DNA from: an uncultured Candidatus Altimarinota bacterium
GTDB lineage: Bacteria; Patescibacteriota; Gracilibacteria; CAIRYL01
DNA: 21,761 nucleotides
NCBI GenBank assembly: GCA_947311645.1
Contig: CAMZKZ010000026.1
Span: forward strand, 1 to 21,761
Reading direction: 5' to 3'
Both the position numbers and the translations under genes were made by a program. Under the pieces are notes generated by a model. It did not search any database and was not told the origin of the DNA. It saw nothing but the letters and a program-made list of their open reading frames with translations. Positions 14,794 through 21,761 of the stretch are shown piece after piece. Each line of letters opens with the position of its first letter. The first letter of the stretch is position 1.

Positions 14794-17259
14794 CTAAAAT
14801 CTCGCAACTCCCCCTTTTTTTTCTAAATCTACAACAATGTCTTTTTCAATTTTTTTCACTTCTTTATCCGTAAGCGTTCGTTCATCAGATTGAAATCGAA
14901 ATGAAAGTGTTACTGATTTTTGTCCTTTTTCAACTCCTTCACCTCGCCATACACTTTCAACTTCTGCTTTCACAATTAAAGGACTCACTTTTGCAATTCC
15001 TTTTACAAGCTTATCTACTGCTAAACTTTCATCACACAATACCGAAATATCGAAATCTACTGCTGGAAATTTTGAAAAATTTTCCATTTTTGGTTTCCGT
15101 GCTAATAAATTTTCAAATGGTTGTAATGTAATACATACAATAGAAGTATTGAGTGGTAAATTAAATTTCTTTGCAATTCGTGGGTGTACTTCAAAAATTT
15201 TAACAGATGCATCTTTTCCTGCTGTCATTACCGCACCACGCCCTGGATGAGCAAACGATAAATCGTATACTTTCGACTGTATTCGATACGGCATATAAAA
15301 CGATGCAAAAATTTCTTCTGCTACGGCTTTTGCACTAAAAAAATCATCTCCTACCAATAACGCAGTAATTCGCATTTCTTCCACTTTTTTTCCATTTTGT
15401 AAGGAATACACATTTCCGCTTTCAAAAATACGAAATTGTTTTTCTGTTCGCATATTCCGTTCTGCAACTTCAAAAAGACGCGGAGAAAGAGATGTTCTCA
15501 TAATATTTACATCTTCAGAAAGCGGATTTTTTACTACAATATGTCCAGCATTATCCGTTGGCATTTCCATTTTTTCCAACAGATTTTTTCCATAAAATGA
15601 AAGTGTTAAAATTTCATAAAATTCATTATTTACCAAAACATTTGCAATTCGCTGTTCTACTTTTCGTGCATTAGATTTTGGTTTTTCTTCAATAGCAATA
15701 ACAGGAGCAACTCCATCAATATTATTTAATCCATAAATTCGTGCAACTTCTTCTGTTAGATCATCTGTAATTTTTATATCTCCACGAAAATATGGAACCG
15801 ATACTTTCATTGATTCTGTTGTGATATCGGTAAGAACAAATTCTAATTTTTCTAAAATTTCTATAATATTTTCATTTGTTAATTTTTCTTCTGGTAATCC
15901 AATTCTATTTTTAATATCAGAAAAATCTACATCAATCACAGTATTTACAAACCCTTCTGCATTTGAAGATTTTTGGAAAATATCAGATGTAACTTTTGCA
16001 TTTGGGAAATGCTCACAAATCAGTTCTACTGCACGAATTAATCCTTTTTTTGCTAATTGTACAGGAACTCCTTTTTCATAAATAACCGATGCATCTGTTC
16101 GTTGTGCAATTGCTATCGATGCCCTCCGAATTAAAACGGGGTCATAAACAGGAGCATGTAATAAAACATTTTGAGTACTTTCTGAAATTCCAGAATTTTT
16201 TGCTCCTTGAATCCCACAACAATCTATAATTTCTCCATTTGCATCTTTAATGATAATTGCATTTGCAGGCAGTATTTTTTCTTCACCGTCCAAATTCACC
16301 ATTGTTTCACCTTTTGTACTCAGATCAAAAATAAAATCACTTCCCGATTGATCTGTATCAAATGCATGCAGTGGCATCCCCAATTCAAACATTACAAAAT
16401 TTGTAATATCTACCAGAGCATTTTTTGGCGTAATATTTACAGACTGTAAAAAACTTTTAATTTTCTCTGAACTCTCCGTTTTTCCATCAACTCCAGAAAT
16501 TGTAATAGCCGAATACTCTGGGAGAATATCTTCTATTACTCTCTCTTCTTTTTGCTCTAACGCATTAAAATCAATATTGAGACTAATAGGTTTATTTTCA
16601 GCTTTCACAGAAAGAGAAGTACATTCAAATTTTTCTACAATATCTTTTTTCCATGTTCCCAGTCCACATGCAACAAATTCTCTTGCGAATCCAATATGAG
16701 AAAATTGATCTGCTCTATTGGTAATAGAAGTGTTTTCAATTTCAAAAATTACATCATTTTTATTAAATACATCTGCAAGGTTTTCTCCTGCATCTCTTTT
16801 TAAATGTGAAATATCTACAATTTCTTTTTCTCCTTGTTTTGGAAAACGGTCAGCCAGCCCAACTTCTTCCGCAGCACAAATCATTCCAAGACTTTCAACA
16901 CCTCTAATTTTTGTTTTCTTCATTACTACAGGATCACCTTCTCCATGCCATAAAACACTTGCTCCAATTTTTGCAACAACAACATCTTGCCCCACTTCTA
17001 AATTTGAACCACCACACACAACTTGCAATAATTCGCCAGATTTTTCAGCAACATCAACCATACAAATTCGTAACGCATCTGCATCTGGATGAGAAGCAAC
17101 TTCTGTAATTTTTCCAACTACAATATTTTCAAAACTTTTTCCTTGATAAATAATATCATCTACTTCTGCAGATTTTTCTGTTAAAATATCACAAATAGTT
17201 TGTGGATTTTCTTCTGTTATATCTATAAATTCTTTTATCCAATTAAGAGAAACAAGCAT
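14794..17259 (-). CDS. pheT: phenylalanyl-tRNA synthetase beta subunit
   Basis: Beta chain of the alpha2-beta2 class II synthetase that charges tRNA-Phe. The 821-residue product has the N-terminal tRNA-binding OB domain (about 40-150, with VVGKITEVASHPDADALRIC), the B3/4 editing domain (GMPLHAFD near 295), the B5 domain (TDDLTEEVARIYG near 510) and the C-terminal ferredoxin-like anticodon-binding domain (FPAVDFDISVL to the end). The length is normal. The alpha gene pheS is not upstream, unlike the common pheST operon. The 5' region carries a short Phe-rich reading frame and a terminator-like hairpin. It ends in TAG and is followed closely by the protease gene. Confidence 0.95.
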   Translation of the reverse strand: MLVSLNWIKEFIDITEENPQTICDILTEKSAEVDDIIYQGKSFENIVVGKITEVASHPDADALRICMVDVAEKSGELLQVVCGGSNLEVGQDVVVAKIGASVLWHGEGDPVVMKKTKIRGVESLGMICAAEEVGLADRFPKQGEKEIVDISHLKRDAGENLADVFNKNDVIFEIENTSITNRADQFSHIGFAREFVACGLGTWKKDIVEKFECTSLSVKAENKPISLNIDFNALEQKEERVIEDILPEYSAITISGVDGKTESSEKIKSFLQSVNITPKNALVDITNFVMFELGMPLHAFDTDQSGSDFIFDLSTKGETMVNLDGEEKILPANAIIIKDANGEIIDCCGIQGAKNSGISESTQNVLLHAPVYDPVLIRRASIAIAQRTDASVIYEKGVPVQLAKKGLIRAVELICEHFPNAKVTSDIFQKSSNAEGFVNTVIDVDFSDIKNRIGLPEEKLTNENIIEILEKLEFVLTDITTESMKVSVPYFRGDIKITDDLTEEVARIYGLNNIDGVAPVIAIEEKPKSNARKVEQRIANVLVNNEFYEILTLSFYGKNLLEKMEMPTDNAGHIVVKNPLSEDVNIMRTSLSPRLFEVAERNMRTEKQFRIFESGNVYSLQNGKKVEEMRITALLVGDDFFSAKAVAEEIFASFYMPYRIQSKVYDLSFAHPGRGAVMTAGKDASVKIFEVHPRIAKKFNLPLNTSIVCITLQPFENLLARKPKMENFSKFPAVDFDISVLCDESLAVDKLVKGIAKVSPLIVKAEVESVWRGEGVEKGQKSVTLSFRFQSDERTLTDKEVKKIEKDIVVDLEKKGGVARF

Positions 17260-17318
17260 AGTGTATAGGGTTTAAGTATATATTTTATTATTAAAATTCG
17301 AGAAAAAGAGTAACAAAT

Positions 17319-17338
17319 AAAAAAAGTCTTGCAAAGAC
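17319..17338 (-). terminator. weak terminator-like hairpin in the pheT leader (candidate attenuator)
   Basis: On the minus strand GTCTT-TGC-AAGAC (17338-17326) is followed by seven T residues. The stem is only 5 bp with a 3-nt loop, so it is weak. It lies between a Phe-rich short frame and the pheT start, which is where an attenuator would be. Confidence 0.45.
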
Positions 17339-17356
17339 AAAAGATATACTGTACAA

Positions 17357-17401
17357 TTATATGAAGCACAAAAAAGCTTCAACAAAAACAGATACAAACA
17401 T
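17357..17401 (-). CDS. candidate Phe-rich leader peptide of pheT
   Basis: A 14-codon frame encodes MFVSVFVEAFLCFI, with four Phe codons (TTT, TTT, TTT, TTC). AAAGG lies 4 nt before its ATG. A perfect TATAAT box lies 16 nt upstream, and a terminator-like hairpin follows 19 nt after its stop. Its Phe-rich middle overlaps a 6-bp hairpin, TGAAGC/GCTTCA, so ribosome stalling at Phe codons could change the fold. This is the arrangement of the E. coli pheST leader. T-rich DNA yields Phe codons by chance, so the case rests on the combined layout and not on the peptide alone. Confidence 0.5.
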   Translation of the reverse strand: MFVSVFVEAFLCFI

Positions 17402-17416
17402 TTGACCTTTTAAAAC

Positions 17417-17422
17417 ATTATA
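17417..17422 (-). promoter_or_regulatory. probable -10 box for the pheT leader
   Basis: The minus strand reads GAG-TATAAT-G, a perfect -10 hexamer. The position 17-18 nt upstream (TCTGCT/ATCTGC) does not match a consensus -35. Transcription would start near 17410, just before the candidate leader peptide, leaving a 5' leader of only about 10 nt. Confidence 0.45.
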
Positions 17423-17433
17423 CTCTTTTTCTT

Positions 17434-17938
17434 TCGAAAAGCAGATAGATATGAGTTATAAACGTACACAAACAGTGTAAAAAAGTTTATAATTTTTATC
17501 TCTCTACTTTTCGATGACCTTTCTCGACACTTTTAATGCCGATAGAAGCCACCGGAAAGCAGGGATTAATTTTATATTTTATGTAAAAATTAAAATATAT
17601 AAAAAAATTAATAATAACCTTGCAGATCCAATTTTACTCTAAATATTCTATAAAAAAAATATTTATAATAAAATGCTTTTGCTATTTAAAAAAACACAAA
17701 CACAAACACATTCAAACATTTTTTATTATTTTTTTGAAAATTAAAAACACTCTAAAAAAATATAATTTGCGAGAAAGGTAGAGAGATTATTTATATTTTT
17801 GCCCTGTCGACAAAAATATAAAAACCTTCTGTTTAAAACGATACAAATATTCTCTATATATAAAAAAAATAGAGAAAAAAATATTCGTTTTAAACTGCTT
17901 ATAAAAAACTGATATGTATAATTACATATCAGTTTTTT
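17434..17938 (+). ncRNA. candidate structured non-coding RNA, family not recognised
   Basis: This gene-free segment holds a series of strong hairpins. H1: 17434-17451 with 17497-17514 pairs 16 of 18 positions, with inner stems TTATAAAC/GTTTATAA and TACAC/GTGTA. H2: 17565-17573 with 17604-17612 (9 bp), plus an inner 7-bp stem. H3: 17790-17801 with 17811-17822, a perfect 12 bp around loop CCCTGTCGA. H4: 17831-17840 with 17886-17895 (10 bp), continuing through AATATT/AATATT and CTCTAT/ATAGAG. A terminator closes it. A GC-richer core at 17513-17564 (TGCCGATAGAAGCC, ACCGGAAAGCAGGG) stands out from the AT-rich surroundings. The plus strand is favoured by the T-run after the terminator. RNase P, tmRNA, SRP and T-box signatures were not found. 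Confidence 0.45.
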
Positions 17939-17939
17939 T
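17903..17939. terminator. strong terminator between the RNA-like segment and the frameshifted gene
   Basis: The stem 17903-17918 with 17923-17938 is 16 bp and perfect, built on ACTGATATGT/ACATATCAGT with loop TAAT and A/T runs outside. It can end transcripts from both directions: the plus-strand RNA candidate and the minus-strand small gene. Confidence 0.8.
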
Positions 17940-17994
17940 GTGTTTCTAGCATTATAAAAATGCAATAAAACACCTTACACCAAATCTACATTTT

Positions 17995-18115
17995 TTAGAC
18001 TATATCTCCAGATCGCAAGATTGTCAGAATTTCTTCCTCCTCCTTTTGTAATTCTGCAATATATTTTGTATTTTAAGGAGAGGTAGCACGCGCTTTTACA
18101 ATTTTCCCCTGCAGG
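17995..18115 (-). pseudogene. out-of-frame former C-terminus of the small gene at 18116-18520
   Basis: In the +1 frame relative to the gene upstream, this stretch reads like protein: KLVKELSSLQGKIVKARA, then SP, an in-frame TAA at 18073-18075, then NTKYIAELQKEEEEILTIL and RSGDIV before a TAA at 17995. Both pieces are in the same frame and have the charged helical character of the intact part. Removing one 10-nt repeat unit at 18135-18165 joins this frame to the gene. The gene thus seems to have lost its tail by a repeat expansion and a separate nonsense mutation. Confidence 0.6.
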
Positions 18116-18520
18116 CTAGATAATTCTTTTACTAGTTTTTTTCGCGTTTTTTCGCGTTTTTTCGCTTTCTTCAAAAGCAGACACTTCTTCAGCTAAGCCT
18201 TCCATCGCTCTTCTATCATTCTTCTTTATTATTTCCCAAATTTTTTCAGGAGTATTCTTTTCTGTTGGATGGCCAACCTCTAATTCATCACTAGCAAACA
18301 CTGCAGGAACACCACCTTCACCTCCATAATCCTCACTATACTGCTTACTATCCTGCCTACCTTCACAGTATTGTACAGCTTCTCTTAATTCTTCAATAGT
18401 AAGACCAGCTGGAACTTTTTCCATAAATTCACTAAGTATTTCTTTTAAAAACGCCATCTCTTCTTCCAAAGAAAGTTCTTCATATGGAACACCTGTAGGT
18501 AAATCTGTAGAAATATTCAT
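18116..18520 (-). CDS. small acidic protein, truncated by frameshift, unknown function
   Basis: I do not recognise a family. From the ATG at 18520 the 134-residue product starts NISTDLPTGVPYEELSLEEE, is strongly acidic and helical, has no signal or membrane segment, and ends in a basic run (KTRKNAKKTSKRII) encoded by a 10-nt repeat. That basic tail differs from the rest and is probably an artefact of frameshift. The start at 18547 would add nine hydrophobic residues from promoter-like DNA, so it was not used. A minus-strand TATAAT at 18552-18547 with TTGCGT 18 nt upstream is a plausible promoter. The gene is divergent from the ABC transporter with 41 nt between starts. Confidence 0.6.
   Translation of the reverse strand: MNISTDLPTGVPYEELSLEEEMAFLKEILSEFMEKVPAGLTIEELREAVQYCEGRQDSKQYSEDYGGEGGVPAVFASDELEVGHPTEKNTPEKIWEIIKKNDRRAMEGLAEEVSAFEESEKTRKNAKKTSKRII
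18135..18165 (-). repeat. 10-nt tandem repeat (GCGAAAAAAC) that sets the reading frame
   Basis: On the minus strand GCGAAAAAAC occurs twice exactly (18165-18156, 18155-18146) and a third time with one extra A (18145-18135). A 10-nt unit changes the frame at each gain or loss, and the homopolymer A run can slip as well. Confidence 0.9.
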
Positions 18521-18546
18521 TGTATATATGATAAAATATCTATACA

Positions 18547-18576
18547 ATTATACAATACAATATGACAAATACGCAA
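18547..18576 (-). promoter_or_regulatory. possible promoter of the small frameshifted gene
   Basis: On the minus strand TTGCGT (18576-18571) and TATAAT (18552-18547) are separated by 18 nt. The start codon at 18520 would follow a leader of about 20 nt. The -35 lies within the first codons of the divergent ABC transporter, so the two genes may interfere. Confidence 0.4.
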
Positions 18577-20376
18577 GATAAAAACATAATTCAAAAAATT
18601 AAAGAAGAACCCGTTATTTTTATGTTTCAAAAAATGTGGAAATATACCGATTCAAAGAAATTAATACTTCTCTTTTCAGGTCTTTTTTTACTTTCAAATG
18701 TTTTACTCTTAGTATTCCCACTTATCTTTGAAGCAATTCTTAATGAAATTCAGCATAATGGAGTTACCGAAAACAACATCAACCTCTTATTTTTATATAT
18801 TGCATCCTTCATAGGACTCTCTCTTCTCTTTTGGATATTTCATGGTCCTGCACGCGTATTAGAAGGAAAAAATGCAATTGAGACTGAAAAAAATTACCAA
18901 GAAAAAGTTTTACAAAATATATTAAACCAAAGTTTAAGCTGGCACACAGAAAGACAAAGCGGAGACACCTTGGATAAACTCGAAAAAGGAAGAACCGCTC
19001 TTTTTAATTTTTCACGCTCTTTTTATAATTTTATAGCAATTGTAATAAACACTATTGGAATTTTTATAATGATAAGCGTATATAATCCTTATATTTCAAG
19101 TTTTTTATTTCTTGCAATTACTTTTGCAATCATCCTCATACTCCTTTTTGACAAACACCTTGTTCGTAAATACAAAGAAATCAACACACATCAAAATAAA
19201 ATTACTGCAAAAATATTTGATTCTATTTCCAATATCACCAGCATTGTTATTTTAAATATTAAAGAAAAAATTACATCAGAGATACAACACAGCATAGAAA
19301 AACCAATTCCACTATATATAAAAACCTTTACTATAAACGAAACAAAATGGTTTTCACTCAGCATGGTCTTGCATTCTCTTACTTCTCTTCCACTCGCATT
19401 TTATATTTATTATAATTATTCGCATAGTATTCTAATTGAAGCAGGATCAATCAGTGCATTATATATGTATCTTCGTAAATTAACAGATTCTTTCATGAGT
19501 TTTGGAGGACGGTATGATGATGTAGTGCGTCAAAAAACGAATATGCTGAATGCAGAAGAACTCGAAAATTTAGATAAAAACAACTCTAATACTGTACACA
19601 ATACAAAAATACAAAAATTTACACACTGGAAAAAAATACATATTAAAACCTTACAATTTGGATACAAAAAAAATATATCAGATATAAATATTCAAAACTT
19701 CGTTTTACACAAAGGTGAAAAAATTGCAGTTATTGGTGAAAGTGGTGGAGGAAAAACTACATTTTTAAAACTTCTTCACGGATTATATGACAAAGCAAAA
19801 AGCAATATTATTATTACGCAAAATAATAATATATCCACAGAAATAACTACAAATTTTACAGATATAAATATAAAATCTACACTAGTTCCACAAGAACCAG
19901 AATTATTTTCTTCTACAATATTGGAAAATATAACATTTGGAATAGATTTTTCACCGCAAGAAATTCAAGAAATTTTAGAAATTGCGAAATGTAAAACTTT
20001 CATAGAAAAGCTTCCAAATACAATACATTCTAAAGTAAATGAAAAAGGAGTAAATTTATCCGGAGGGCAAAAACAAAGAATTGCACTTGCAAGAGCCTTG
20101 CTTTTTGCAAAAAATAAAGAACTTATTCTCCTTGATGAATCGACTTCATCGGTTGACCCAAAAAATGAAGGAGAAATTTATAACAATATATTTAAAACAT
20201 TTCACAATACAACAATAATAGCATCTATTCATAAAATGAATTTATTAAAATTTTTTGATACTATTATTATTTTTGACAAAGGGGAAATTATAGATTCTGG
20301 AAGTTTTGAATATTTAATGAAAACAAACTCTGATTTTAAAAAAAGCTGGGAAGAATATGTGAAGAGCAATTCGTAA
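18562..20376 (+). CDS. ABC exporter, fused permease and ATPase
   Basis: A half-transporter of the ABCB/MsbA type that would work as a homodimer in the inner membrane; the substrate is unknown. The N-terminal part, to about residue 330, has six hydrophobic helices, starting with LILLFSGLFLLSNVLLLVF and SFIGLSLLFWIF. The ATPase domain (about 350-600) has Walker A G392-E-S-G-G-G-K398-T-T, the Q-loop in VPQEPELFS, the signature L499-S-G-G-Q503, Walker B L-I-L-L-D525-E526, D-loop SSVDP and the switch histidine in ASIHK. All catalytic parts are present. The 604-residue length is normal. It stands alone, divergent from the small acidic gene and convergent with the M24 peptidase, 5 nt apart. Confidence 0.93.
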   Translation: MTNTQDKNIIQKIKEEPVIFMFQKMWKYTDSKKLILLFSGLFLLSNVLLLVFPLIFEAILNEIQHNGVTENNINLLFLYIASFIGLSLLFWIFHGPARVLEGKNAIETEKNYQEKVLQNILNQSLSWHTERQSGDTLDKLEKGRTALFNFSRSFYNFIAIVINTIGIFIMISVYNPYISSFLFLAITFAIILILLFDKHLVRKYKEINTHQNKITAKIFDSISNITSIVILNIKEKITSEIQHSIEKPIPLYIKTFTINETKWFSLSMVLHSLTSLPLAFYIYYNYSHSILIEAGSISALYMYLRKLTDSFMSFGGRYDDVVRQKTNMLNAEELENLDKNNSNTVHNTKIQKFTHWKKIHIKTLQFGYKKNISDINIQNFVLHKGEKIAVIGESGGGKTTFLKLLHGLYDKAKSNIIITQNNNISTEITTNFTDINIKSTLVPQEPELFSSTILENITFGIDFSPQEIQEILEIAKCKTFIEKLPNTIHSKVNEKGVNLSGGQKQRIALARALLFAKNKELILLDESTSSVDPKNEGEIYNNIFKTFHNTTIIASIHKMNLLKFFDTIIIFDKGEIIDSGSFEYLMKTNSDFKKSWEEYVKSNS

Positions 20377-20381
20377 AACTA

Positions 20382-21530
20382 TTATTTCTTAAACCCACTT
20401 AAAAACTCGGCCTCCCCTGTTTCATCAGAAATAAAAAGTAAATCTTCTATTCGAATTCCAAAATTTATTTTTTGTGAATTATCAGAAAAATATAAACCAG
20501 GTTCGGCCGTAACAACCATTCCTGCTTCATATATTTCTGTTTCATTTTTTGCAGAAACATGTGGTAATTCATGAATATCAATTCCAACACCGTGCCCAAA
20601 GCTATGTCCAAAATATTTTTTATGGTCTCTGTGTTGAGATGCAAAGTATGTTCGTGCAGATTTTTCACTTTCCGAAATTTTTATACCTTTTTTCATTTTC
20701 TCAATGCCTAATTGTTGTGCATTTTTTACAATTTCATACACCTCTTTCCAATTTTCATATTCTTCTCCTTTCTTTTCACCAAACCAAAAACATCGTGTTA
20801 AATCACTGCAATAGTTTTTATATCTCACCCCACAATCAATTAAAATTGGAGTATTTATTTCTAATTTTTTATTTGAAGATTCATGATGTGGCGATGCAGA
20901 ATTTTCAGCAAATGCAACAATTGTATCAAACGATAATCCTGATGCACCAAAAAATTCTCGTGCAGATTTTTCAAAAATCCACGCTAATTCTTTTTCTGTA
21001 ACTCCCTCTGCAAAACTTTCAACAACTTTTTTCAAACATACATCTCCTATTTCTGCACATTGTCGTAAAATCTCAATTTCTTCTTTTGATTTTTTTATTC
21101 TCATGTTTTCTACAATATTTTTTGTTTCAATAAAATCAATATTTGTAAATTGTTTTTGAATATTGTTAAAAGCAGAAAGAGTGATATGTTCTGCCTCAAT
21201 TCCAAGTTTTTTTATTTCATAGTGCGCACAAAAAGTATTCCAAAAATTTTTATCAGAATGTATTTCTTTGTATTGTATTTCTAAATCATCACAGAGTTGC
21301 TTTGCACTTACTGAATATCGAGAATCTGAAACTAAAATAACTTCATTTTTTGTAATAAAGAGTTTGGCAAAGCTCGCAGAAAATCCTGTTACATACCAAA
21401 TATTATTCAAATTTGAAATTAAAAAACTTTCGATTTTTTTATTTTTCAATTCTTCTCTTATTTTTGTAATTTTCATTTTAAATATTTTTTGAACAGAAGA
21501 CATTGCAAAAGAGGTAAAAATTGAATTCAT
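20382..21530 (-). CDS. M24 metallopeptidase, Xaa-Pro aminopeptidase type
   Basis: Removes N-terminal residues before proline using two metal ions. Numbered from the internal Met at 21476, the ligands are D214 (LIDCG), D225 (CSDLTR), H295 (FGHGVGIDIHELPH), E325 (TAEPGLYF) and E344 (GIRIED). The N-terminal creatinase-like domain begins MKITKIREELKNKKIESFLI, which is where family members usually start. The ATG at 21530 was chosen because GGAGGG lies 5-7 nt upstream, the best Shine-Dalgarno in the window; it adds 18 residues (NSIFTSFAMSSVQKIFK). The true start may be 21476. The 5' part of the gene lies inside a perfect inverted repeat that runs to the window end, so its upstream sequence should be treated with care. 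Confidence 0.9.
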   Translation of the reverse strand: MNSIFTSFAMSSVQKIFKMKITKIREELKNKKIESFLISNLNNIWYVTGFSASFAKLFITKNEVILVSDSRYSVSAKQLCDDLEIQYKEIHSDKNFWNTFCAHYEIKKLGIEAEHITLSAFNNIQKQFTNIDFIETKNIVENMRIKKSKEEIEILRQCAEIGDVCLKKVVESFAEGVTEKELAWIFEKSAREFFGASGLSFDTIVAFAENSASPHHESSNKKLEINTPILIDCGVRYKNYCSDLTRCFWFGEKKGEEYENWKEVYEIVKNAQQLGIEKMKKGIKISESEKSARTYFASQHRDHKKYFGHSFGHGVGIDIHELPHVSAKNETEIYEAGMVVTAEPGLYFSDNSQKINFGIRIEDLLFISDETGEAEFLSGFKK

Positions 21531-21761
21531 TACACCCTCCAACACTTTCTGGGAGAGTACAACCACAATGAAGTGTACCCTGAAAAACAGATATATAAAA
21601 ATTCTAAATTATTTTATAGTGGTACATATATTTATTTATTTTTATATATCTGTTTTTCAGGGTACACTTCATTGTGGTTGTACTCTCCCAGAAAGTGTTG
21701 GAGGGTGTAATGAATTCAATTTTTACCTCTTTTGCAATGTCTTCTGTTCAAAAAATATTTA
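21479..21761. repeat. perfect 124-nt inverted repeat reaching the window end
   Basis: Bases 21479-21602 are the exact reverse complement of 21638-21761, with a 35-nt spacer of unpaired AT-rich DNA at 21603-21637. The right arm stops only because the window ends. The left arm holds the 5' end and ribosome binding site of the M24 peptidase gene, so the right arm carries a second copy pointing outward. Such terminal palindromes are often assembly or amplification fold-backs, but a real repeat is not excluded. Confidence 0.97.

Noticed and set aside
14748..14807. N-terminal extension of the protease to 14807
   Set aside because: It would place 20 residues ahead of a textbook signal peptide and overlap pheT.
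17260..17422. T-box riboswitch upstream of pheT
   Set aside because: No T-box sequence (GGGTGGNACCGCG-like) or specifier stem is visible on the minus strand.
17402..17424. Plus-strand promoter TTGACC...TATACT for the RNA-like segment
   Set aside because: The spacing is only 11 nt, too short for a normal sigma-70 promoter, so no promoter is claimed for that element.
17540..17570. Possible SRP RNA core (CCGGAAAGCAGGG)
   Set aside because: A GGAA loop followed by AGCAG is suggestive, but the 5' CAGG partner and a stem closing the GGAA loop are missing.
17831..17895. CRISPR-like GTTTAAAAC ... GTTTTAAAC
   Set aside because: The two copies are arms of one hairpin; there are no spaced direct repeats and no cas genes.
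17741..17965. 74-codon frame on the minus strand
   Set aside because: It crosses the 16-bp terminator and the H3 and H4 hairpins, has a Phe/Ile/Lys composition set by AT-rich DNA, and has no ribosome binding site.
1..21761. Genetic code 25 (UGA as glycine)
   Set aside because: Conserved genes such as metK, gltX, pheT and nrdB are full length without in-frame TGA, and glycines use GGN codons.

Overview
The window is very AT-rich bacterial DNA carrying 17 protein genes, one tRNA and several RNA-level control elements. I infer a small-genome, low-GC bacterium, possibly from the Patescibacteria/CPR group near Gracilibacteria or Peregrinibacteria. The hints are the AT bias, few Shine-Dalgarno sequences, isolated housekeeping genes without their usual partners (pheT without pheS, nrdB without nrdA) and a surface protease with SLH repeats. 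This placement is an inference. All 17 genes stop with TAA (14) or TAG (3) and none with TGA. The conserved genes are also unbroken by TGA, so glycine recoding of UGA (code 25) is not in use here.

Layout. 1-2517 (+): the 3' part of an L,D-transpeptidase gene cut by the left edge, then a D12-class adenine DNA methyltransferase. 2491-5093 (-): tilS, a four-helix membrane protein and metK. 5100-5264 (-): a SAM-I (S-box) riboswitch in the metK leader. 5412-6086 (+): pgeF, convergent with gltX (6102-7622, -). 7691-9823 (-): a 710-residue protein with an apparent divergent RelA/SpoT-like region. 9934-10197 (+): a small membrane protein, ending at a shared terminator with an rmuC-like gene (10262-11389, -). 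11425-12568 (-): nrdB preceded by tRNA-Gln(CUG). 12641-17259 (-): a small unknown gene, a secreted HtrA-type protease with Cys-rich and SLH repeats, and pheT. 17319-17422 (-): a candidate Phe-rich leader peptide and weak terminator in front of pheT. 17434-17938: a hairpin-rich non-coding segment ending in a strong terminator. 17995-18520 (-): a small gene whose tail is frameshifted at a 10-nt tandem repeat. 18562-20376 (+): an ABC exporter. 20382-21530 (-): an M24 aminopeptidase. The window ends inside a perfect 124-nt inverted repeat.

How it fits together. Most genes are housekeeping: translation (gltX, pheT, tilS, tRNA-Gln), SAM supply, nucleotide reduction and cell wall (L,D-transpeptidase, pgeF). 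Two of them, metK and pheT, appear to be controlled by cis-acting RNA that senses their own product or substrate (SAM and charged tRNA-Phe). The least explained parts are the 17434-17938 RNA-like segment, the frameshifted gene beside it, the RSH-like protein and the palindromic right end. I saw no phage, insertion sequence, CRISPR or toxin-antitoxin locus.
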